A stretch of DNA of 64,000 bases from a bacterium (GTDB taxonomy: Bacteria; Pseudomonadota; Gammaproteobacteria; Pseudomonadales; Moraxellaceae): positions 189,842-253,841 of the forward strand of contig JAQSDB010000003.1 in assembly GCA_029945725.1 (NCBI GenBank), written 5' to 3'. Shown piece by piece: positions 1 through 8,312 of this stretch. A model generated the notes under the pieces. The model had not been told where the DNA came from. It searched no databases and saw only the letters and a list, made by a program, of their open reading frames with translations. Numbering within the stretch: position 1 is the first letter of the stretch; the number at the start of each line of letters is the position of its first letter. Position numbers and translations under genes: made by a program.

Positions 1-1
1 A

Positions 2-565
2 TCAGCTGTTTTTCAGCGCGTGCTCGACCAGGAAAATGCGGTCTTCGCCAAAATACAGCTCGTCACCCACAAAAATGGTCGGCGCGCCAAAGGCACCGCG
101 CTGCACGGCTTCATCGCTGGCGGCCTTGAGCTTTTCCTTGACGGCATCGTCGCCGGTCTGCGCCAGCAATTCCGCCGGCAGCAGCTCGGCCAGCACGGCG
201 GCATCGCCGATATTGCGGCCTTCGCCCCAGTAGGCGGCAAACAGCTTGAGCGCGAGCGGCTTGACCTGCTCCGGCTCTGCGGCTGTCAGGGCACGCATGG
301 CGGTGATGGTGTTGGCGGGAAACGCCGGGGGAAACCGGTAATCCAGGCCGTAATAGGCGAAGAGGCGCTGCAGGTCGTGCGGCATGTAGGCGGCTTTGGC
401 CGGCACCTGCATGGGCGCGGAATTGCCGGTCGCCTTGAACACGCCGCCCAGAAAGAAGGGCCGCCATACGGCATCCGCCAGCAGCGGCGAGCGCGCGACC
501 TGTGCTGCGGCGACATAGCTGTAGGGGCTGACCACATCAAAGAAGAATTCGACTTTCCGGCTCAT
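2..565 (-). CDS. 2-hydroxychromene-2-carboxylate isomerase / DsbA-family thioredoxin-fold protein
   Basis: 187-aa ORF; N-terminal VEFFFDVVSPYSYVAA and C-terminal GAFGAPTIFVGDELYFGEDR are typical of the HCCA isomerase family. Confidence 0.9.
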   Translation of the reverse strand: MSRKVEFFFDVVSPYSYVAAAQVARSPLLADAVWRPFFLGGVFKATGNSAPMQVPAKAAYMPHDLQRLFAYYGLDYRFPPAFPANTITAMRALTAAEPEQVKPLALKLFAAYWGEGRNIGDAAVLAELLPAELLAQTGDDAVKEKLKAASDEAVQRGAFGAPTIFVGDELYFGEDRIFLVEHALKNS

Positions 566-592
566 GGCATCACTCTTTTGTGTTGATGGTGT

Positions 593-685
593 TTATTCGC
601 GAGGCTTTTTCTTTTTGACCACAAGGATCAGGACAATGGTCGCCGTGATGGCCACGATGGGAAAATAGATGGCAGCGTGTGGCAT
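593..685 (-). CDS. putative 30-aa single-pass membrane microprotein (MPHAAIYFPIVAITATIVLILVVKKKKPRE)
   Basis: Read from the reverse complement: ATG...TAA of 31 codons, AGGAG upstream of the ATG, hydrophobic helix followed by KKKK; fills the gap between two same-strand genes; below the size cutoff of the supplied ORF track. Confidence 0.6.
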   Translation of the reverse strand: MPHAAIYFPIVAITATIVLILVVKKKKPRE

Positions 686-714
686 GACAGGGCTCCTGTT
701 TTTGTGCGTCGGTT

Positions 715-2124
715 TTACAGATCCAGCAGCTTGCCGGGGTTCATCACGTTATTGGGATCAAACACGCGCTTCACGGCTTTCATGTACTCGATTTCCACCG
801 CTGAACGCGTATAGCCGACATAGGGTTTTTTCGTCATGCCGACACCGTGCTCGGCCGATACCGACCCCCTGTATTTCGCTACCGTCTCGAACACCTGCGT
901 ATTCACGGTTTTGCATTTGGCGAAGAAATCTTCCTTGGCCATGTCGTCCGGCTTGAGGATGTTCAGGTGCAGGTTGCCGTCGCCGATATGGCCGAACCAG
1001 ACAATCTGGAAATCCGGGTACTGCTCGGTAACGATGGCATCAATGTCGGCAATGAAGGCCGGCACGCGCTGGATGATGACCGAGATGTCGTTCTTGTAGG
1101 GCGTGAAACGCGCAATGGTTTCAGAAATGTCTTCACGCAGGCGCCACAGGTTTCTCGCCTGGGTTTCGTTCTGGCTCATCACGCCATCCAGCACCCAGCC
1201 CTGCTCCACGCAATGCTCGAAAAGCGCCATGGCTTCATCCGCCATGGCCTCGCTCAGTGCCTCGAACTCGAGCAGTACGTAAAACGGCGTGGCGGTTGCA
1301 AACGGGCGCGGAATGCCGGTATGCGCCGTGACCAGCTGCGTGGAAAGCTCGGAGAAAAATTCAAACGCCGTGAGATCAAGCGTCTTCTGAAATGTGGCAA
1401 GGATGTGCATCACCGAGGCAAAGTCCGGCGTGCCCAGTACCAGCACGCGCAGGTCGCGCGGCTGCCGTTCCAGCTTCATGGTGGCTTCCACCACAAAACC
1501 CAGCGTGCCTTCGGCACCGATAAAGAGATGGCGGAAATCGTAGCCGGTGGCGTTCTTCACCATGTCCTTGTTGAGCTCGAGAATGTCGCCCTTGCCGGTA
1601 ACGACCTTGAGGCCCATCACCCAGTTGCGCGTCATGCCGTACTTGATGACCTTGATGCCGCCGGCATTGGTGCCGATATTGCCACCGATCTGCGAGGAGC
1701 CGGCGCTGGCAAAATCCACCGGGTAACAGAGGCCCTGTAGTTCGGCAAACACCTGCAGCTGTTCCGTCGCCACGCCCGCCTGGATGCGCACCATGCGGTC
1801 TTCCGGCACAAACTCCAGCACCTTGTTCATGTGGTCAAAGCTGACCACCACTTCGCCACTGGCGGCCACGGCGCCGGCGGAAAGCCCGGTGCGCCCGCCC
1901 GAAGGCACCAGGGCCAGGCCGAGCTCGTTTGCCAGCAGCACGATGGCCTGCACCTGCTCGATGCTCGTGGGGAAAACGATGGCGGCCGGTGCCGGCGTAT
2001 AGATTTTCGTCCAGTCGCAGCCCCAGGTTTTCAGGCTGTCCGCATCGGTACGGATACGGTTTTCGCCCACAATGGCGGCAAGGCGGTCCCGGATTTCAGG
2101 GCTGAACGAAGGGCTGAGCGACAT
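715..2124 (-). CDS. FAD-binding oxidoreductase, D-2-hydroxyglutarate / D-lactate dehydrogenase type
   Basis: 469 aa; FAD-binding PCMH motif PSGGRTGLSAGA, GGNIGTNAGG, C-terminal GHIGDGNLHLN and SAEHGVG. Confidence 0.9.
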   Translation of the reverse strand: MSLSPSFSPEIRDRLAAIVGENRIRTDADSLKTWGCDWTKIYTPAPAAIVFPTSIEQVQAIVLLANELGLALVPSGGRTGLSAGAVAASGEVVVSFDHMNKVLEFVPEDRMVRIQAGVATEQLQVFAELQGLCYPVDFASAGSSQIGGNIGTNAGGIKVIKYGMTRNWVMGLKVVTGKGDILELNKDMVKNATGYDFRHLFIGAEGTLGFVVEATMKLERQPRDLRVLVLGTPDFASVMHILATFQKTLDLTAFEFFSELSTQLVTAHTGIPRPFATATPFYVLLEFEALSEAMADEAMALFEHCVEQGWVLDGVMSQNETQARNLWRLREDISETIARFTPYKNDISVIIQRVPAFIADIDAIVTEQYPDFQIVWFGHIGDGNLHLNILKPDDMAKEDFFAKCKTVNTQVFETVAKYRGSVSAEHGVGMTKKPYVGYTRSAVEIEYMKAVKRVFDPNNVMNPGKLLDL

Positions 2125-2271
2125 GAGAAAACCTCCATGGGAAACAGGCCGGAGCAGATTCCCAAAGACCGCAGGGTCAGCGGCATTGGGCGGTGGCTCA
2201 CAAGGCGGGCCATGCTACCATACGCGCCTTATTTTTCCGGCCCTGCCGGACCGTCAGACCACGGGGATGTT

Positions 2272-3501
2272 ATGAGCCAGCTTTCACTCGACAAGTCCAA
2301 GATCCGCTTCCTGCTGCTGGAAGGCGTGCACAAGAACGCCCTCGATGTGCTGAGCACCAATGGCTACACCAATATCGAATACCTGCGCGGCGCGCTCGAT
2401 GAAGACGCCCTGATCGAGAAGATCAAGGACGCCCACTTTGTCGGCATCCGCTCGCGCACCCAGCTCACCGAAAAGGTGCTGGATGCCGCCAACAAGCTGA
2501 TCGCCATCGGCTGTTTCTGCATCGGCACCAACCAGGTGAACCTGAAAGTCGCCATGAACAAGGGCATTCCGGTCTTCAATGCGCCCTACTCCAATACCCG
2601 TTCGGTGGCAGAACTCGTGCTCGGCCAGCTCATCCTGCTGCTGCGCGGCATCCCCGAAAAGAATGCCCTCGTGCATCGCGGCGGCTGGAGCAAATCGGCT
2701 GAAGGCTCATGGGAAACCCGCGGCAAGACCCTCGGCATCGTCGGTTACGGCAGCATCGGCTCGCAGCTCTCGGTGATTGCCGAATCGCTGGGCATGACCG
2801 TGATCTATTACGACGCCGTCACCAAGCTGCCGCTGGGCAATGCCCGCCAGATCGGCAGCATGGACGAGCTGCTCGCCAGCGCCGATGTGGTGACCCTGCA
2901 CGTGCCGGAAATCCCCTCCACCAGGAACATGATGCGCGCCGAGCAGTTCGCGAAAATGAAGAAGGGCTCCATCTTCATCAACGCCGCCCGCGGCACCTGC
3001 GTCGACATTGACGCCCTGGCCGAAGCCATCAAGAGCAAGCACATCGGCGGCGCCGCCATCGACGTGTTCCCGAAAGAACCCAAGGCCAATGACGAGATTT
3101 TCGAATCGCCCCTGCGCGGCCTCGACAATGTCATCCTCACGCCGCATATCGGCGGCTCCACGCTGGAAGCCCAGGCCAATATCGGCCTCGAAGTCGCCGA
3201 GAAGTTCGCCCGCTATTCCGACAGCGGCTCCACCCTCTCTGCCGTGAACTTCCCCGAAGTCGCCGTGCCCCTGCAGCCCGGCAAGCACCGCCTGCTGCAC
3301 ATCCACAAGAACGTGCCCGGCGTGCTGATGAACATTAACCGCGTCTTCGCCGAAAACAACATCAACATCAGCGCGCAAAGCCTGATGACCAATGATGCCA
3401 TCGGCTATCTGGTGATGGACGTGGACAAGGAATATTCCACCGTTGCCCTGGAAAAACTGCAGCAGATCGAAGGCACCATCCGCACCCGCGTGCTGTTCTG
3501 A
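2272..3501 (+). CDS. serA: D-3-phosphoglycerate dehydrogenase with C-terminal ACT domain
   Basis: ORF trimmed to ATG at 2272 (MSQLSLDKSKIRFLLLEGVH); GIVGYGSIGSQLS NAD-binding motif, HIGGSTLEAQ, C-terminal ACT domain. Confidence 0.95.
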   Translation: MSQLSLDKSKIRFLLLEGVHKNALDVLSTNGYTNIEYLRGALDEDALIEKIKDAHFVGIRSRTQLTEKVLDAANKLIAIGCFCIGTNQVNLKVAMNKGIPVFNAPYSNTRSVAELVLGQLILLLRGIPEKNALVHRGGWSKSAEGSWETRGKTLGIVGYGSIGSQLSVIAESLGMTVIYYDAVTKLPLGNARQIGSMDELLASADVVTLHVPEIPSTRNMMRAEQFAKMKKGSIFINAARGTCVDIDALAEAIKSKHIGGAAIDVFPKEPKANDEIFESPLRGLDNVILTPHIGGSTLEAQANIGLEVAEKFARYSDSGSTLSAVNFPEVAVPLQPGKHRLLHIHKNVPGVLMNINRVFAENNINISAQSLMTNDAIGYLVMDVDKEYSTVALEKLQQIEGTIRTRVLF

Positions 3502-3519
3502 TCAGGCAGTTGATCCCGT

Positions 3520-3547
3520 AAAAAAGCCGGCGCAAGCCGGCTTTTTT
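3520..3547 (+). terminator. rho-independent terminator after serA
   Basis: aaaaaagccggcgcaagccggctttttt hairpin with T tract. Confidence 0.9.
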
Positions 3548-3631
3548 GTTTCTGCGTTTTACGCATGCCATGCGGAATTCAAGGCGCCCGCTCGAACAGG
3601 GCATTCCAGCGGAATTACAGCCCCTATCGTA

Positions 3632-3950
3632 TAGCTTCCCAAGCTAGAGCCGTGGGTTCGATTCCCATCGCCCGCTCCAGTTTATTCCGTTGTTAATCCA
3701 CGAAAACTCAGGGTCACGGGATCATCGCAAGGATGGTTCGACGGGCACTGGTAAGAGTTTTTGCGGACCTTGAACGATGCAGGCCCAAGACGGCTGCCCC
3801 CAAGATTACCTAACTTGCTATGGGGCCAATATCTCTAAATGGTCTAGTTTGGATTTAACCGCTGTTTTCATATAGGCGACCCCAGCGCTAGGCGCAGTAC
3901 TGGCGCTGCATAGCGCTCATACAATCCAAGGGGTTTTGGTGGATTTGACA
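3632..3950 (+). repeat. left arm of 319-bp perfect inverted repeat; begins with 3' two-thirds of tRNA-Gly(CCC)
   Basis: Direct base-by-base comparison with the reverse complement of 6114-6432. Confidence 0.97.
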
Positions 3951-4097
3951 GATACCTGAAACGGACTGATATTGCCTTTTTTGTCGGCATAAGGCAGCAA
4001 TACGTATCAGCGTGAGCTTCTTAGCGGATGCGAGCCAAGGATTGGTTACAGTAACCCCATAGTCGACGCCCCCCAAAAAACACCAAAGAAGCTAAAA

Positions 4098-6029
4098 ATG
4101 ATAGTTGGAATATTTCTTAGGTATATAAAAACTTACCAAGGCATTAACTACATTCCCATCACAGATGAAGACGGATTTTGTGGGCTTGTTGGGGACAATG
4201 GAATCGGAAAGAGCTCTGTACTTGAGGCATTGGACTGCTTCTTTAACTCAAAGGCTTGGAACTACAACATAGCAACACGCAGAAGAGGATTGGCAGACGC
4301 TAAGCCACAAATCGTTCCGGTTTTCCTTATAGAGCGAAATAAATTGGAGGGTGAACCTGCGCAGCTTGCGCAGCACCTGAGCGATGTCGCAGTAGCCGCC
4401 GAAGCTACGGACGTAGCTCTTTCATATCGCGCTGATATGCAAATCTTTATACAGCATAGAAATGCACTCCGGATGCATATTAACCTGGATAATTACTATC
4501 TTCTTCCTCTTGGCATTGATTACAGTAACGCCATTAGCGTTTCGTTTTTGAATTGTCGCTTACTTGTTGACCGCATATTGGAAGGTGTGCCAGAAGAAGG
4601 GAAAACAACCTTAGACGCCTCCGAACTTGATAGATTTAAGCCGCTCCTTGACAAGGTCAAAAGCATTTTCGAATACATCTACATACCTAAAGATATAGAT
4701 ACAGCTGCATTTACAAAGCTAGAGACCGACGAGATACAGGCCCTAATGGGCGAATCACTGAACGAGATTCTAGAGGCTCGAGTTCCTGCTTCGCAAATTA
4801 CTGAGATCAATCGAAGTCTGAATGAATTTATTGAAACGCTTTCGACTGAGTTAGATGGATACTCGTATAGAACACCAACGGATCGCCAGCAAAACCTAAA
4901 AAAGAATGATGTATACAACCTAATTACGCAGGCATTTTTCAACATACGCAGGCTTCACAAACGCCAAGGTGATAATTGGCTTGAGATTAGCAATCTTAGC
5001 TCTGGTGAAAAACAAAAAGCCATCATTGATGTCGCACGCAGCCTCATTATCAGGCATAGAACTGGCGCAGAGCACCTCATTATCGGAATCGACGAACCTG
5101 AGGCGTCTCTTCATATGTCGGCATGCTTTGATCAATTCGATTCAATTTATCAAATTAGCAGATCGTGTAGGCAGCTAATATTTTCGTCGCATTGGTACGG
5201 ATTTTTCCCAACCTCCGAAACAGGAAGTGCCTCAATAATCTCGAAGAACCAAGATGGGCATATTGTAGACTCAGTTAACTTGGGGCGCTACAGAGAGCAG
5301 GTTCGGCAAATGGTTACAGGCACACAAGGGGTTATGCCATATGATATTCGCTTGAAGAGCATAAATGACCTTGTTCAATCCATTATGGCTAGCGTAATTG
5401 GCGACCAACCATTTAATTGGCTTATCTGTGAGGGGTCGTCGGAGAAAAAATATTTCGCCGCCTACTTCTCCGATTTGATTTCTTCTCACAGGTTGCGAAT
5501 AGTTCCTGTGGGTGGCGCGAAAGAGATTAAGAAAATATATAATCACCTTGCAACAGCTTACGAAGACTTCAGGAATGAAATTTCCGGAAAAATTATCCTT
5601 GTATCTGACACTGATGCGAACTTGGTTAGATATGAAACTGAAGCCTTTGAAAGGCTAATATGTAAACGAATTGTGAGCTGTCAAACCGATCAAACAACAA
5701 AATTAGTTGGCATAAATGCAAATCCCTCTGCGCCAGAAACGGAGATCGAAGATGCCCTCAATGGAGGATTGTTTTTAGATACATTGAGAACATTTCAGGG
5801 CGAATATGCTGATCTTGCATTTCTTAATGATGTTACTTGTCACAACCCAGATGCTGTTTGCTCCTTTGCTCTTGATTTGCTTGGAAGCCAGAGACTTATC
5901 ATTAAAAGTTTTTTCGACCACGGGAATAATAAATATGAATTTTCTCGGAGATATGCTGAAGCATTGACTCCTCAGCATGCAATACCTCCTTGGATTAATC
6001 AGATTAGGGACGCATTTACGAGGCAATAA
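4098..6029 (+). CDS. OLD-family-like ATP-dependent endonuclease (AAA ATPase + TOPRIM), candidate anti-phage effector
   Basis: 643 aa; Walker A GDNGIGKSS, ABC-type signature LSSGEKQKAII, Walker B LIIGIDEPEASLH, TOPRIM-like WLICEGSSEKKYF and ILVSDTDAN; AT-richer than flanks. Confidence 0.85.
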   Translation: MIVGIFLRYIKTYQGINYIPITDEDGFCGLVGDNGIGKSSVLEALDCFFNSKAWNYNIATRRRGLADAKPQIVPVFLIERNKLEGEPAQLAQHLSDVAVAAEATDVALSYRADMQIFIQHRNALRMHINLDNYYLLPLGIDYSNAISVSFLNCRLLVDRILEGVPEEGKTTLDASELDRFKPLLDKVKSIFEYIYIPKDIDTAAFTKLETDEIQALMGESLNEILEARVPASQITEINRSLNEFIETLSTELDGYSYRTPTDRQQNLKKNDVYNLITQAFFNIRRLHKRQGDNWLEISNLSSGEKQKAIIDVARSLIIRHRTGAEHLIIGIDEPEASLHMSACFDQFDSIYQISRSCRQLIFSSHWYGFFPTSETGSASIISKNQDGHIVDSVNLGRYREQVRQMVTGTQGVMPYDIRLKSINDLVQSIMASVIGDQPFNWLICEGSSEKKYFAAYFSDLISSHRLRIVPVGGAKEIKKIYNHLATAYEDFRNEISGKIILVSDTDANLVRYETEAFERLICKRIVSCQTDQTTKLVGINANPSAPETEIEDALNGGLFLDTLRTFQGEYADLAFLNDVTCHNPDAVCSFALDLLGSQRLIIKSFFDHGNNKYEFSRRYAEALTPQHAIPPWINQIRDAFTRQ

Positions 6030-6113
6030 GTACGTCATTTTCGGCGCTATCTCAGGGATAATTTGATGTCTCAAGCTGGATTGATATGCCGTGTTCTGGT
6101 TGCCTCATATGTA

Positions 6114-6432
6114 TGTCAAATCCACCAAAACCCCTTGGATTGTATGAGCGCTATGCAGCGCCAGTACTGCGCCTAGCGCTGGGGTCGCCTATATGAAAAC
6201 AGCGGTTAAATCCAAACTAGACCATTTAGAGATATTGGCCCCATAGCAAGTTAGGTAATCTTGGGGGCAGCCGTCTTGGGCCTGCATCGTTCAAGGTCCG
6301 CAAAAACTCTTACCAGTGCCCGTCGAACCATCCTTGCGATGATCCCGTGACCCTGAGTTTTCGTGGATTAACAACGGAATAAACTGGAGCGGGCGATGGG
6401 AATCGAACCCACGGCTCTAGCTTGGGAAGCTA
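6114..6432 (-). repeat. right arm of 319-bp perfect inverted repeat
   Basis: Reverse complement identical to 3632-3950. Confidence 0.97.
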
Positions 6433-6458
6433 GGGTATTGCCATTATGCGGCGCCCGC
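6385..6458 (-). tRNA. tRNA-Gly (anticodon CCC), CCA encoded
   Basis: Reverse complement GCGGGCGCCGCATAATGGCAATACCCTAGCTTCCCAAGCTAGAGCCGTGGGTTCGATTCCCATCGCCCGCTCCA; acceptor GCGGGCG/CGCCCGC, anticodon stem CTAGC/GCTAG with loop TTCCCAA, T arm GTGGGTTCGATTCCCAT. Confidence 0.95.
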
Positions 6459-6658
6459 AGAAGGTGGGGTGGTGGCGAAAGTGGCTTTACTGCCCCATGT
6501 TTCCTGATGGCCTAGGCTGACTGACCAGACACACGCTCCTACGGTGGCTATCGACATTTCCAGAGACGCCAAACACTTTCTATCCATGGCCCACACAAAA
6601 TCCCTGACAACGCCCGCATACCCGGATTGGCGACAGAATTCGTCATTAACCCTCACGG

Positions 6659-8263
6659 TTATTCCTGCCTCTCTTTTTTCACCCGCGCCCACAACGCCTC
6701 AAACTCCGGCAGCACCCATTCCCAGTTGATCGCCTGACTCGTGTCTATCGTCAGCGCGGCGGCCTTTTCACTTCCCTCCAGCGCCTCGCAGGCGGCGAGT
6801 TGCTTGTCGACCACTGAGGTATCGGCTTCGGAGGCATCGCGACCTTCGGCACTGCGCTGCGCGACGCGTGTGCGCAAGACTTCGGCGGGTGCGACAAAGG
6901 CCAGCAGCAGGCAGGGCCGCTGCATTTTCCTGGCGAGCCGGGCCATGCGCTCGCGCGGGGCCTTGCGGATAAAGGTGGCATCGACGAGTACCGGGAAGCC
7001 GGCCTGCAATACCGTTTCTGCCAGTGCCTCGAGCCGGTCCTGCACGCGCGCATTGGCGGCGGCGCTGTAAATGCCGCCGGGAATGCCGGCACTCGATTGC
7101 GTGGCGGCCAGCCCGTACAGGCGCTTGCGCTCGACATCGGCGCGCACGCGGACCAGGCCGAAAGCATCGGCGAGGTGTTGCGAATTCGTGGTCTTGCCGG
7201 AACCGGAAATGCCGTGGGTGAGTACCAGTGCCGTGCGCGCGGGTTCGGTATAACGGGCGGCCAGCTCGAGATAACGGCGGCACTCGGCCAGGCTGGCGTC
7301 GCGCTCACTGCCCTGCAACTCGGCCTGCAACTGCCCGAAGCGAATGGCGGCGACCTTGGCGCGCACCATGGCGCGGTAGCAGAGATAAAACGGCAGCAGG
7401 CGCAGGCCGGCGTAATCACCGGTTTTTTCCAGCCAGGCATTGAGGAAACGCCAGCCGAGATCGGCACGCCCGCGTGCCTGCAGATCCATCACCAGAAACG
7501 CCACATCGGCCATCACATCAATCCAGCGCAGCGACGGATTGAACTCGATGGCATCAAACAACACGGGCTGTTCTTCCAGCACCACGATATTGCCGAGATG
7601 CAGATCGCCATGGCATTCGCGCACATGGCCTGCGGCCAGGCGCCCGGCAAAAACATCGTGCAGCGCGGCAAACGTCGATGCACTCCATTGCTCTACCTTG
7701 CCGAGCAGGGCCTGCAAATCCGCTGCGGCCAGCACCTCGCGCATCTGCCCGAAATTCTCCTGCACCGGCCGGTACACATTGTCTGGATGACCGAACTCGC
7801 CTTCCGGCGCCGCCACCGCGACCTGCGCATGAAAATCCGCCACATGCGTGGCCAGCCGCTCCATCAGTGTCGGCATTTCCGTGTGCGTGGCCAGCAAGGC
7901 GGAGAGCAGGCGCTCCTGTGAAAACCGGCACATTTTTACCGCGTATTCCTGTGCAGCGTATTCCTGCGCACCGTTTGCATTACCCGGCTGCACGCGCACC
8001 GGGTTCGCGGTAATGCCGACGACGGCCTCGTAGAGCATCGGTGCCGTGCGGCGATTGATACGCAGTTCTTCCGCGCAGGCGGCGCGGCGTTTGGCGAGCG
8101 TGCTGAAATCGAGAAAGCCGAGATCAACCGGCTTTTTAAGCTTGTAGGCGTAATCGCCGGCCAGCACCACCCAGGAAATATGCGTTTCGATGCACTCGAT
8201 ATGCGGCGCCGGATGCGGAAACACATCCGGGTGCATGAGGTCGGCAGGCAACTCAAGCGGCAT
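6659..8263 (-). CDS. bifunctional aminoglycoside-phosphotransferase-like / AAA P-loop kinase protein
   Basis: 534 aa; HGDLHLGNIVVLEEQPVLFDAIEFN (APH-like) followed by GISGSGKTTNSQHLADAF (P-loop). Confidence 0.88.
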   Translation of the reverse strand: MPLELPADLMHPDVFPHPAPHIECIETHISWVVLAGDYAYKLKKPVDLGFLDFSTLAKRRAACAEELRINRRTAPMLYEAVVGITANPVRVQPGNANGAQEYAAQEYAVKMCRFSQERLLSALLATHTEMPTLMERLATHVADFHAQVAVAAPEGEFGHPDNVYRPVQENFGQMREVLAAADLQALLGKVEQWSASTFAALHDVFAGRLAAGHVRECHGDLHLGNIVVLEEQPVLFDAIEFNPSLRWIDVMADVAFLVMDLQARGRADLGWRFLNAWLEKTGDYAGLRLLPFYLCYRAMVRAKVAAIRFGQLQAELQGSERDASLAECRRYLELAARYTEPARTALVLTHGISGSGKTTNSQHLADAFGLVRVRADVERKRLYGLAATQSSAGIPGGIYSAAANARVQDRLEALAETVLQAGFPVLVDATFIRKAPRERMARLARKMQRPCLLLAFVAPAEVLRTRVAQRSAEGRDASEADTSVVDKQLAACEALEGSEKAAALTIDTSQAINWEWVLPEFEALWARVKKERQE

Positions 8264-8312
8264 GGTTCATCCCTGCATGATTCCCGTGAAAAATCCCGGC
8301 CCGCCTGCGCTC

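Larger units (their letters stand above)
3632..6432. mobile_element. putative mobile/invertible cassette bounded by 319-bp inverted repeats that include tRNA-Gly 3' sequence
   Basis: Arms 3632-3950 and 6114-6432 are identical as reverse complements (paired coordinates sum to 10064 throughout); encloses one AT-richer gene; abuts a tRNA gene. Confidence 0.75.

Noticed and set aside
1831-2271. N-terminal extension of the serA ORF in the ORF track
   Set aside because: Antisense to the flavoprotein gene; serA homology begins at ATG 2272
3606-3681. Left tRNA-Gly fragment as a second functional tRNA gene
   Set aside because: Sequence 5' of 3632 cannot form acceptor or D stems with the shared 3' part
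3888-4076. 62-aa minus-strand ORF at the inner part of the left arm
   Set aside because: Straddles the arm boundary, so it cannot be a shared arm gene; no recognisable domain; AT-rich chance ORF is likelier
4098-6029. Gabija or PARIS system
   Set aside because: No UvrD-like helicase or separate ATPase/TOPRIM partner gene adjacent; only the single OLD-like ORF is present
3632-6432. Prophage, ICE or classical IS element
   Set aside because: No integrase, transposase or structural genes; repeats are inverted and far longer than typical att sites or IS TIRs
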